From CAYRHN01 sp964424115 (GTDB lineage: Bacteria; Chloroflexota; Anaerolineae; Anaerolineales; Anaerolineaceae), in the NCBI GenBank assembly GCA_964424115.1, contig CAYRHN010000006.1:1-64000 (forward strand): a DNA stretch of 64,000 nt. Reading direction: 5' to 3'. This document shows positions 44,371-52,030 of the stretch, one piece after another. The position numbers and the translations under genes were made by a program. The notes under the pieces were generated by a model, which was given only the letters and a program-made list of their open reading frames with translations, did no database searches and was not told the DNA's origin. Numbering within the stretch: the first letter of the stretch is position 1; every line of letters begins with the position of its first letter.

Positions 44371-47300
44371 GTGAGAATTTCATGGGTAAATAGATATTTA
44401 TCAATGGTTATATCATTGAACTTAATAATTGGATTAATGAACTTTTCACCTCGCCCAATTTTCCTGGTATCCGTCAATAATATCATCTCTCCAAATAGCG
44501 TGTTTCTGTCTGACAAAGAGTATGAATACAAACTGCCCTTCCCTGGTGGGAATTCATATTACGTCAGCAGGGGAGGTAGCGGTCACGAAAATAAATACGA
44601 TTTTGAAATGGAAGTGGGAAAAGAGGTAGTTGCTGTTATAGGGGGAACTATTAGAACGAGCGAAACAAGAGACGCTTCTGATTGCAGGTGCACAAGTGAT
44701 CAAGATTGTACGAATAAAAACTGTAAAAATAATCAAGTAGTTATTGATCAAGATGATGGAACAACCGGTTATTATCTTCATATTCAAAAGGGTAGTATTA
44801 AAGTCAGGTCTGGAAGAGTAGAACAAGGACAACCAATTGCAAAGAGCGGAAATCAAGGATTGTCTTTTGGAGCTCATTTGGATTATCGCAGATATCGTGG
44901 AACTACAATCGTACCAACACGTTTTATCGAAGCACCAGATAGTAATCCGTATCTCAATGTAAATTATCCTCGGGATCCAATAGAAAAACCTGTATCCCAT
45001 AATTATTGGCAACCTGATAGCATTATCCTTTACCCTAAACCGGATTTTCAAATAGGGGAAGGTGGTGAAGGAGTGGGGTGGATCGAGATACCGCCGCCTT
45101 ATACAGGCGCTCTAACAATTTTAGGAAACTTTAAACCCATCTCGGTTCGCTTTCCAAAATATTTACTTTATGAATGTATGTATTGTCAGGATTGGAGTCT
45201 TTCCAAAATTATTCGTTCAGCGAATGGCAGTAACTTGGTTCTTGATGTAGAGAGCCGCGAAATCTTAAATGATAATGCCCCTGTAATTCAATATCCTTGG
45301 TGGGGCGGGGGTAATCAGTTATGGATTTTTACACATTTGCCTGATGACGGCGAAAATATCTTTCAAATAAAGTCCCTAGATAGCGGTAAATGCCTTGAGG
45401 TTGAAAATAATAGCTTGTCAAATGGCGCAAAAATTGTTCAGGGTGTTTGCAATGGCGAGGTTGACGAAAAATGGCAAGTAACGGAATACTCTTATGCTTT
45501 TCCTGTTCCCATTCAATTTTATTCGTTAAAGAACTTAAATTCTAACAAAGTATTGGATGTACCTGGTGGAACTACAAATCCACTAACTCAAATTATTCAA
45601 TATGAAAATCACGATGGGACAAATCAGCACTGGTACATTTATAGTTATGGTGAATTGAGATTGTCATTGAAGGACTCTTCAGGAAGAATATTTCATCTTA
45701 ACAATGATGATCGGGATTTAACAGAAAATTTGGATGGATATTCATCGCAGGTAACAGGCGTATCATACAGAGCCTATTATGGACCGGAAAATATTCTAAT
45801 GCGTTCATCAACAGAAGCGGAAATTTCTACAACTTCCCCCAATCATCCCCCCCGCAACCCTACAGTTCGAGCTCCAATAGACGGAGAAAATTTTATTTAT
45901 CGTTCTCCAGATCTTTGTTGGCAACCTAGAGGAGACATCGATGGAAATGATTCCTTTTATTCTGTTGAAGTATCGAAAAACCAAAACGTAGTAGAAAAAA
46001 GCCATTGGATTAAAAACAATTGCTGGAAACCCCCTTTAGACTACCAATATGGTGTCTATTGGTGGCGGGTAAAATCTCGTGATACTCATTTCACGGAGAG
46101 TGAATGGAGCCCCTATTATTCATTCTCGATATCCACACCAAATTTGCCGCCCACGGTTGTATTTAATTCTGCCAACGGTAGAACAGAAACGGTTATCTAT
46201 TCCACTGATTCCAATTGGACATTCACAGGTTCAGCTTCAGACCCCGAAGGTCAATTAAACCGGGTGGAGTTTGTATGCCAGGGGGATAGCTGCGGCACAA
46301 CATCCAGCCACAGCAATGGTACCAGTTGGAGCCATACCCAAAATGGCTTGCTGGGATTAAACGAGATTTACTTTGTGGCATACGACAATGCCGGCAACAG
46401 CTCTGCCAGCCGTAGGCTCAGCCTGAACATCGACCTGACCGCTCCTACCACTAGCCTGGGTCTGAACGGCGAGGGCAGCCCTGCCAACTGGCCGGTCTGG
46501 TTCACCCGCCCGGTGACGGTCAGCCTGAGCGCCCAGGACGGCGCCACCGGCAGAGCCCGCAGCGGGATCAACCGCCTGATCTACCGCGTAGATGGCGGCA
46601 ACTGGCAGACCGTCTATAGCGCTTCCACCAATCTTACAGTCAGCGCCGATGGCGCGCACTCGGTCGAATATTATGCGGTGGACAATGTTAGCAATACCGA
46701 ACCAACCCGCAGCGTTGCCTTCCAGATCGACCAGACCCCGCCGGACCAGCCCGGGAATATCCTGGATCAACAGGGCGTACTCAACGACCAGTGGCAGAAG
46801 GACAACAACCTGCCGGGCTTCACCTGGGATGCTGCCAGCGACGCGCTTTCTGGGCTGTGGGGCTACCAGGTCTATTTTGGCCAAGATCCCGCCGGAACCG
46901 GGCTGGTCAATATCCCGGCCAGCGCGCCGCGCGAATGGATCCCCCAGCCCGACGGGGTGCACACCGGCACCTACTATCTGCGCGGGCGCACACGCGACAA
47001 CGCTGGCAACTGGAGCGCCTGGAACACCTGGTTCATCTATCGCTATGACGGCACCCCGCCGGAGAACCCCTCCCAGGTGACGCACACAGCGGGGATCACC
47101 AATACTCTGTGGCAAAACGTCAGCAACATTGCCGATTTTACCTGGCCGGTGCCGCACGACGAGGGTTCAGGCATCCAGGGATATTACGTCGCCTGGAGCG
47201 CCGACCCCAACGCCACCAGCGGGACGCTACTGACGACCAATTCCTACATCAACCTGACGCCTTTGTGCGGGTTGAGTGAAGCCTGTATCGGGTACCTGCG

Positions 47301-49392
47301 TCTGCGCAGCGTGGACAATGTCGGCAACTACGCAGAAAACTGGAGCACGCTTTTTGAACTGCGTTACGATAACGCACCCCCCACCCTCGACTTTGGCTTC
47401 AACAATGGCGCCACCCAAACCGCTCAAACCCAAATTGTGCTCAACCTGGACGCTGCGGATGAGGGCAGCGGGGTGCGAGCCATGCGCATTTCCAGCGACA
47501 GCCAGAATTGGACCGAATGGGAAGCGTATGCCCCTATTCGCGCCTGGATCATCTCCGCGATCAGTCGCCAGTCCTGGCCTGTTTCTGTTCAGGTGCAGGA
47601 TTGGGTCGGCCTCAGCTCAGCAATCGAAATACGCTCGATCTACCTGGACGTGAACCGCACCCAACCCCAATCGGATAACTTCCGCCTGTTTGACACCGAC
47701 CTGAACAGCGGCGCGGGAGCCTATACCTCAACGGTCTATACCGGCCGCGGCACGCTTGGGCAGGCCAGTAACTCCCCACCGATCACTAGCGCCAATTTCA
47801 AACTATGGATCGGCTTTGAGACCGGCAGCCAGGCTATCCCGTTGATTCAGCCAGGACACGATGAATTCAACACGATCAATGGCATTTTTGCCGCGGGAAG
47901 CACTGCCCCGGGGATGGCATCCGCATCCTTCCGGATGGTCGGGGCTTTTGGCGAGTTGGGGCTGCCAAACCAGGTTTCGATTACCAGTTCATCCTACCAG
48001 CATCAACCGGGCTTCCTGGCGGCGCAGCCGCCTTTGCCCACTCCCGCTCCGGAACCCACCCCCGGCCCCAGCCCAGATCCTGATCCAGTGATTACCTGCG
48101 AAACCCCCGGTGTAGCCATCAACCAGGGAGCAGTTTTCACCAACAGCCTGGATGTAAACCTCTCGTTGTGTGGGCCGCAGGTAGTTGAAATGAAGATCAG
48201 CAATGATCCAGCTTTCTCCGGCGCGCTGTGGCAGCCTTTTGTGGATAATGCGCCCTGGAGCCTGCTGGAAGACGGTGCGCAGGTTGCCCCCCGTTTTGTG
48301 TATGTCATGTTCAAGGACAGCAGCGGCAAGGTGATGGACACCTACTTTGACGACATCCTCTTTGATCCCAACCTGCCCAGCGCCGATGTGTTGTTCAGCG
48401 ACGATGTTCTCGGAACCGGGTACAAGGCTACGGCGAAAGTGGATATGACTCCCATCAACCAGGCCACCGGTGAAAAGCAAGAGGGCTTCACAATCCTTCA
48501 GGAAGTACCGGTGTTGCCCGCCCAACCGGATGGCAGCGTTAACTTGTACATCAAGGGTTTTGACGACAACAGCGGAATTGCCGAGGTACAGATCAGCGAG
48601 GATCCAGAATTCACGGATACTGAGTGGCTGGCATTTGCCACAGCGCAAACCTGGGCACCGTCTGAATTGATCGACGGACACAAAACCGCCTTTATCCGCC
48701 TGCGCGATCATGCCGGAAACATTACTGCGATTCAACAGGTTGATTTTGTTTATGACAGTGTTGCGCCATATGGCTGGGTTGAGTTCGAGCAGTACAGCTA
48801 CAGCACCCAGACAGCAATGGTGACGCTATACTTGGGCGCTTTTGATGGAATCATGTGGGCCGGCGAGGAGAATCCCCCTGAAAACTTCTATGAAGGTGTG
48901 GTTCAGGATATGCGGATTGCCTTCGATCCCGAATTTACAGACGTTGCCTGGCAGCCTTACAGTGAATCCATCGAATTACCCGCTTCGCCGGATCATCCCG
49001 AGTATACGACTGTTTACGTGCAATTCCGGGACTATGCCAGGAACGTATCCGAGACTTTTAGCGCATCTTATCAATTTGATGATTTTGCGCCCATTTTGGA
49101 TGCTTCTGTGTCTCCTGGCGAAACGCTCGATCGAGAACTATCCATTTACGCAGTTGATGATCTCTCGGAATTGAGCGAGCTGCGATTAAGCAACGATCCC
49201 TTGATGGCAGAGGAAAACACAGTCACAATTCCCTATGCCGATACGGTAAGTTGGACCTTTAACGAGGAGCGAATCGTCTATATCCAGGTCTCGGATAGTG
49301 TGGGTAATTGGAGTGAACCCTACCCAGTATATGCTTCCGAATCAGGAATTCAACTGGATAAACAGATTTTCTTGCCGATCATCTCTCGGTAG
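44371..49392 (+). CDS. Giant secreted mosaic protein: M23-like, ricin-B-like, Ig-like modules
   Basis: 1673 residues from a GTG with AGGGAGG 6 bases upstream; an in-frame ATG at 44311 lacks such a site. After a signal peptide comes an M23/LytM-like domain with His72 and Asp77 (GHENKYD), but GAHLDY (168-173) has Asp171 where the metal-binding His is expected, so peptidase activity is doubtful. A ricin-B-like lectin region (about 280-430) follows, with LVLDVESR, KCLEVENNS, KVLDVPGG and NQHWYIY. The rest is fibronectin/Ig-like and OmpL47-like repeats, ending KQIFLPIISR. The first ~630 codons are AT-rich and the remainder GC-rich, which suggests a mosaic origin. Confidence 0.85.
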   Translation: MRISWVNRYLSMVISLNLIIGLMNFSPRPIFLVSVNNIISPNSVFLSDKEYEYKLPFPGGNSYYVSRGGSGHENKYDFEMEVGKEVVAVIGGTIRTSETRDASDCRCTSDQDCTNKNCKNNQVVIDQDDGTTGYYLHIQKGSIKVRSGRVEQGQPIAKSGNQGLSFGAHLDYRRYRGTTIVPTRFIEAPDSNPYLNVNYPRDPIEKPVSHNYWQPDSIILYPKPDFQIGEGGEGVGWIEIPPPYTGALTILGNFKPISVRFPKYLLYECMYCQDWSLSKIIRSANGSNLVLDVESREILNDNAPVIQYPWWGGGNQLWIFTHLPDDGENIFQIKSLDSGKCLEVENNSLSNGAKIVQGVCNGEVDEKWQVTEYSYAFPVPIQFYSLKNLNSNKVLDVPGGTTNPLTQIIQYENHDGTNQHWYIYSYGELRLSLKDSSGRIFHLNNDDRDLTENLDGYSSQVTGVSYRAYYGPENILMRSSTEAEISTTSPNHPPRNPTVRAPIDGENFIYRSPDLCWQPRGDIDGNDSFYSVEVSKNQNVVEKSHWIKNNCWKPPLDYQYGVYWWRVKSRDTHFTESEWSPYYSFSISTPNLPPTVVFNSANGRTETVIYSTDSNWTFTGSASDPEGQLNRVEFVCQGDSCGTTSSHSNGTSWSHTQNGLLGLNEIYFVAYDNAGNSSASRRLSLNIDLTAPTTSLGLNGEGSPANWPVWFTRPVTVSLSAQDGATGRARSGINRLIYRVDGGNWQTVYSASTNLTVSADGAHSVEYYAVDNVSNTEPTRSVAFQIDQTPPDQPGNILDQQGVLNDQWQKDNNLPGFTWDAASDALSGLWGYQVYFGQDPAGTGLVNIPASAPREWIPQPDGVHTGTYYLRGRTRDNAGNWSAWNTWFIYRYDGTPPENPSQVTHTAGITNTLWQNVSNIADFTWPVPHDEGSGIQGYYVAWSADPNATSGTLLTTNSYINLTPLCGLSEACIGYLRLRSVDNVGNYAENWSTLFELRYDNAPPTLDFGFNNGATQTAQTQIVLNLDAADEGSGVRAMRISSDSQNWTEWEAYAPIRAWIISAISRQSWPVSVQVQDWVGLSSAIEIRSIYLDVNRTQPQSDNFRLFDTDLNSGAGAYTSTVYTGRGTLGQASNSPPITSANFKLWIGFETGSQAIPLIQPGHDEFNTINGIFAAGSTAPGMASASFRMVGAFGELGLPNQVSITSSSYQHQPGFLAAQPPLPTPAPEPTPGPSPDPDPVITCETPGVAINQGAVFTNSLDVNLSLCGPQVVEMKISNDPAFSGALWQPFVDNAPWSLLEDGAQVAPRFVYVMFKDSSGKVMDTYFDDILFDPNLPSADVLFSDDVLGTGYKATAKVDMTPINQATGEKQEGFTILQEVPVLPAQPDGSVNLYIKGFDDNSGIAEVQISEDPEFTDTEWLAFATAQTWAPSELIDGHKTAFIRLRDHAGNITAIQQVDFVYDSVAPYGWVEFEQYSYSTQTAMVTLYLGAFDGIMWAGEENPPENFYEGVVQDMRIAFDPEFTDVAWQPYSESIELPASPDHPEYTTVYVQFRDYARNVSETFSASYQFDDFAPILDASVSPGETLDRELSIYAVDDLSELSELRLSNDPLMAEENTVTIPYADTVSWTFNEERIVYIQVSDSVGNWSEPYPVYASESGIQLDKQIFLPIISR

Positions 49393-49410
49393 CCACCTGC
49401 ATCTTTTGCC

Positions 49411-49440
49411 ACACAACCCTGGGAAATCTCAGGGCTGTGT
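49411..49440 (+). terminator. Terminator after the giant mosaic gene
   Basis: ACACAACCCTG (49411-49421) pairs with CAGGGCTGTGT (49430-49440) with one mismatch; a T-rich TAGTTTGATTTG follows. Position and shape fit an intrinsic terminator. Confidence 0.7.
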
Positions 49441-49459
49441 TAGTTTGATTTGTTGATAA

Positions 49460-49543
49460 ATTGTGCGAACCGAATTCTATACTCTTCCCCCTGGAAAAAG
49501 TATTGTTTTGCGAACCAATCAGGGGGCTTTAAGTTCGCACAAT
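49460..49543. repeat. 84-bp nested inverted-repeat element
   Basis: Perfect 11-bp terminal inverted repeats ATTGTGCGAAC / GTTCGCACAAT (49460-49470, 49533-49543) enclose an inner 7-bp pair CCCCCTG / CAGGGGG (49487-49493, 49520-49526). TGCGAACC also recurs directly inside. It could be a small MITE or a structured RNA. The rest of the gap from 49544 to 50055 holds the second GAGTGAGG element, a short CCCCATCC/GGATGGGG hairpin at 50009-50027 and no gene. Confidence 0.6.
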
Positions 49544-49710
49544 GGGTATTATTTGAAGTGCTTTGCTTCCTTATAACACCACAGGCTGCAGTATGAGATT
49601 AGGCGTATCTTAAGATGCAAAATATATTCCCCAAAAACACAAATATTGTAACAAACCGGAGATTATTTAAAGACTGGTTACTGAACTGCCCAAGATGCAA
49701 TCCATTAAAA

Positions 49711-49750
49711 TGCCAAACCGCCGAGTGAGGGGGGCACCCGACGGCTGGCA
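49711..49750. repeat. Structured GAGTGAGGGGGGCACCC element, copy 2
   Basis: A hairpin beginning TGCCA and ending TGGCA around CCGCCG / CGACGG and the shared GAGTGAGGGGGGCACCC (49723-49739). Relative to copy 1 a T-A stem pair has become C-G, a compensatory change. Confidence 0.65.
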
Positions 49751-50055
49751 TATTCAGTGTAGCAAAAGGCAGGAGAACGCGCAAGCCCGTTGCCGGGATT
49801 AGTTCTTACCGGATGATGATCGGGATGAACACCTTAAAGCTGCCTGTACAAACCCCTACTAGTTCATTAATTTATGTCAATGCGATTGGAAAATACAAAT
49901 AAATTTTTCGTGCGAGTTTGAGGATTGTGGGTATTTAAAGAAAGTGTCATCCAGACCCGTTTTAGAGTGGGTGAGTTGCCATTTCTCTATTAAGAGGGTT
50001 TGAAGGGCCCCCATCCTGGGGATGGGGCGGCCGAGATTCGGGATTGGTATTGGAA

Positions 50056-50095
50056 GAGCAAAAGGTTAGGTGTTCGAATCACCTCAGGGGCACCA
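50056..50095 (+). repeat. Right copy of tRNA-Arg 3' end (candidate att site)
   Basis: A 40-bp fragment equal to the 3' part of the tRNA-Arg at 38237-38313, including CCA, with TTCGAAT in the T loop instead of TTCAAAT. There is no 5' half, so it is not a functional tRNA. It marks the right boundary of the 11.8-kb segment. Confidence 0.8.
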
Positions 50096-50124
50096 AAAAA
50101 CTGGCGGTACATCGGTACCGCCAG
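50096..50124 (-). terminator. Terminator of the ABC exporter operon
   Basis: CTGGCGGTAC (50101-50110), loop ATCG, perfect complement (50115-50124). On the minus strand the stem is followed by five or six T. It lies 20 bp beyond the permease stop. CTTTTGTTT on the other side allows weak plus-strand use. Confidence 0.85.
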
Positions 50125-50143
50125 CTTTTGTTTAATTCTGCAC

Positions 50144-50896
50144 TCAGCGGTCCTGCCGGCTGGTGTCCCAGATGCCGAACGCGAGCATCACCAGCCCGCC
50201 CACCAGGCTGAGGACCAAACTGGAGGTGAAGAAATCCGGTTTGAAGACGGTGTTCCCGCCCAGGGCCCAGGGGAAGAGGGTGTAATACCATTTGTCGGAG
50301 CGGATGGCGAAGATGTTGGCAAAGGTGGCCACCATGCCGATCCCGATCGGCACCAGGAAATTGCTCCAGCGGATGCTGGCCCAGAGCTGGATGGAGATGA
50401 CCAGCAGCATGGCGAGGTAGATATTCAGGGATTGGGAGAGCATTTCCCAGACCGGGATGGGGGAGGCCAGGCCGTTGTTGGGGTTCACGAAGGTGACGAG
50501 GAACAGGCCGACCAGGATGATCACGCCGACATAGATCAGCGAGCTGGCCAGGGCGAGCAGGTTGGCCATCAGCCACTTGGCGAGGTAGACCGCCTGGCGG
50601 GGAATGGGGAGGGCGTAGAGATGCTTCCAGGCTTTTTCGCCGTGTTCCAACTGCCCCAGCAGGGTGGCCTGCAGGGCGATCAGTAGCGGGATCATCAGGA
50701 TGGCCCAGAAGACATTGACGGTGTCTTGCAGGTTCACCCAGGAACTCCCCGTGCCCCAATTGCTCAGGTCATCGCCTTCGACCATCAGGACGATCAGCAG
50801 CCCGGTGGCAGCCGGGGCCAGGAAAACGGTCCAGAACAAGAGCGTGCGTTTCAGTTTGAGCGATTCCGCCCAAAAAGCGCGAAAATATGCGGTCAT
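50144..50896 (-). CDS. ABC-2 type permease
   Basis: 250 residues with about six TM helices, starting with the typical short basic N-terminus MTAYFRAFWAESLKLKRTLLFW and containing LYALPIPRQAVYLAKWL after TM2, as in the permeases of bacitracin/lantibiotic-type ABC exporters. It is 10 bp downstream of its ATPase gene. Expected to export or remove a membrane-active compound with the ATPase. Confidence 0.87.
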   Translation of the reverse strand: MTAYFRAFWAESLKLKRTLLFWTVFLAPAATGLLIVLMVEGDDLSNWGTGSSWVNLQDTVNVFWAILMIPLLIALQATLLGQLEHGEKAWKHLYALPIPRQAVYLAKWLMANLLALASSLIYVGVIILVGLFLVTFVNPNNGLASPIPVWEMLSQSLNIYLAMLLVISIQLWASIRWSNFLVPIGIGMVATFANIFAIRSDKWYYTLFPWALGGNTVFKPDFFTSSLVLSLVGGLVMLAFGIWDTSRQDR

Positions 50897-50906
50897 GGTA
50901 CAACTC

Positions 50907-51806
50907 CTATGCGGTGATCTTGAGGAAGATATCTTCCAGGGTGGTTTGATTGGCCTGGTGGCTGTACACGTTGAACCCGTTCAGCACCAACTGCTGGTTG
51001 ATCAGCGCGGCATCCGCCGGCCCGCCAATGTCGATCTTCAAGGTCTGACCGCCGTTGCGCACAGGCCAGCCTTTGTCCTGGAGGAATGCCATGGCCGGAG
51101 ACAGGCGGTCCACAGACAGGCTCAGGATCTGCCCGCTGCGGGCGCGCAGGTCGGCCAGGCTGCCCTGGAACAAAAGCTGCCCGGCGTGGATGATCCCGGC
51201 GTGAGTGGCAATCTGCTCCACCTCGGCCAGCAGGTGGCTGGAGAGGAAAACGGTCACCTGGTGATCCTGGGCCAGGTTGCGCAGCAGTTCGCGCACCTCC
51301 TGGATGCCGGCCGGGTCCAGGCCGTTGACCGGCTCATCCAGGATCAGCAGGCTGGGGTTGTTCAGCAGCGTCAGGGCCAGGCCCAGACGCTGGCGCATTC
51401 CCATGGAATAGGTGCGCACCAGGCGCCCGGCGTCCCGTTTCAGGCGGACGATTTCCAGCACGCGGTTGATCTGCGCCGGGGGGGCATCGTACATGCGGCG
51501 GGTCACTTCCAGGTTCTCGTAGCCGGTCAGGTTGGGGTACAGGCTGGGAGCTTCGATCAGCGCGCCAATGCGCCCCAATAAACTGCGGTTGCCCGGCGTA
51601 AGTTGCTGCCCGAAGAGCAGAATGTCGCCTTCGTCGGGACGCAGCAGCGAGAGCAGCATGCGGATGGTGGTCGTCTTTCCGGCGCCGTTAGGCCCGAGAC
51701 AAGCGTAGATGCTGCCCGTGGGCACCTGGAGGTTGACCTTGCGGACGGCCTGCAGGGCGCCGAACGAACGGCTGAGGGAGGTGGTTTGCAGGATGTAGGG
51801 ATTCAT
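50907..51806 (-). CDS. ABC transporter ATPase (BcrA/NatA type)
   Basis: 299 residues from an ATG with AAAGGAA upstream. Walker A GPNGAGKTT (38-46), signature YSMGMRQRLG, Walker B LLILDEPVNGLDP and H-loop SSH are present, followed by the C-terminal extension usual for single-copy ABC-2 ATPases. It functions with the permease just downstream. The operon starts with a 34-residue membrane peptide gene and has response-regulator-like repeats upstream. Confidence 0.92.
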   Translation of the reverse strand: MNPYILQTTSLSRSFGALQAVRKVNLQVPTGSIYACLGPNGAGKTTTIRMLLSLLRPDEGDILLFGQQLTPGNRSLLGRIGALIEAPSLYPNLTGYENLEVTRRMYDAPPAQINRVLEIVRLKRDAGRLVRTYSMGMRQRLGLALTLLNNPSLLILDEPVNGLDPAGIQEVRELLRNLAQDHQVTVFLSSHLLAEVEQIATHAGIIHAGQLLFQGSLADLRARSGQILSLSVDRLSPAMAFLQDKGWPVRNGGQTLKIDIGGPADAALINQQLVLNGFNVYSHQANQTTLEDIFLKITA

Positions 51807-51831
51807 GGGGTTCCTTTGCTGAGAGCGAATA

Positions 51832-51936
51832 TCAAGATCTCTGCCCGGTCTCATGGGCCGGATGCGGGGAGGAGACGAGCGGAGAGAAGGCCATTACGGC
51901 AAAAATCACGAAAGCTATGATGATGAAGAGGATCAT
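51832..51936 (-). CDS. 34-residue single-TM peptide
   Basis: Short gene with an excellent AAGGAG 7 bases before the ATG. The peptide is hydrophobic at residues 2-18 (MILFIIIAFVIFAVMAFS) and ends with a polar tail (SSPHPAHETGQRS). It lies 25 bp before the ABC ATPase start and 45 bp below a set of regulator repeats, so it is the first gene of the exporter operon. It could be an exporter accessory subunit or a peptide sensed by the histidine kinase; neither is proven. Confidence 0.65.
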   Translation of the reverse strand: MILFIIIAFVIFAVMAFSPLVSSPHPAHETGQRS

Positions 51937-51979
51937 CGCACACTCCTTATTCGGTGATAATGCGATGATATCAGGCGCC

Positions 51980-52019
51980 GGTCGCAGCCCTGTCGTCAGA
52001 TTGTCTCAGAATTGTCGCG
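51980..52019 (-). promoter_or_regulatory. Four 11-bp-spaced response-regulator repeats
   Basis: On the plus strand GGTCGCA, TGTCGTC, TGTCTCA and TGTCGCG begin at 51980, 51991, 52002 and 52013, exactly 11 bp apart. That periodicity is typical of OmpR/PhoB-family tandem binding. The site lies 45-85 bp upstream of the small peptide/ABC operon start. The same motif precedes the regulator gene at 54310. Confidence 0.7.
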
Positions 52020-52030
52020 AATCGATGGAA

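Noticed and set aside
44584..44890. Active M23 peptidase in the giant mosaic protein
   Set aside because: The third metal-binding residue is replaced (HLD instead of HLH), so only a degenerate M23-like fold is claimed.
38314..50055. Integrase or transposase for the putative island
   Set aside because: Checked the large frames in the segment; none has tyrosine or serine recombinase motifs. The segment is therefore described as tRNA-bounded rather than as a proven mobile element.
50056..50095. Second functional tRNA-Arg
   Set aside because: Only the 3' half is present; there is no acceptor 5' strand, D arm or complete anticodon arm.
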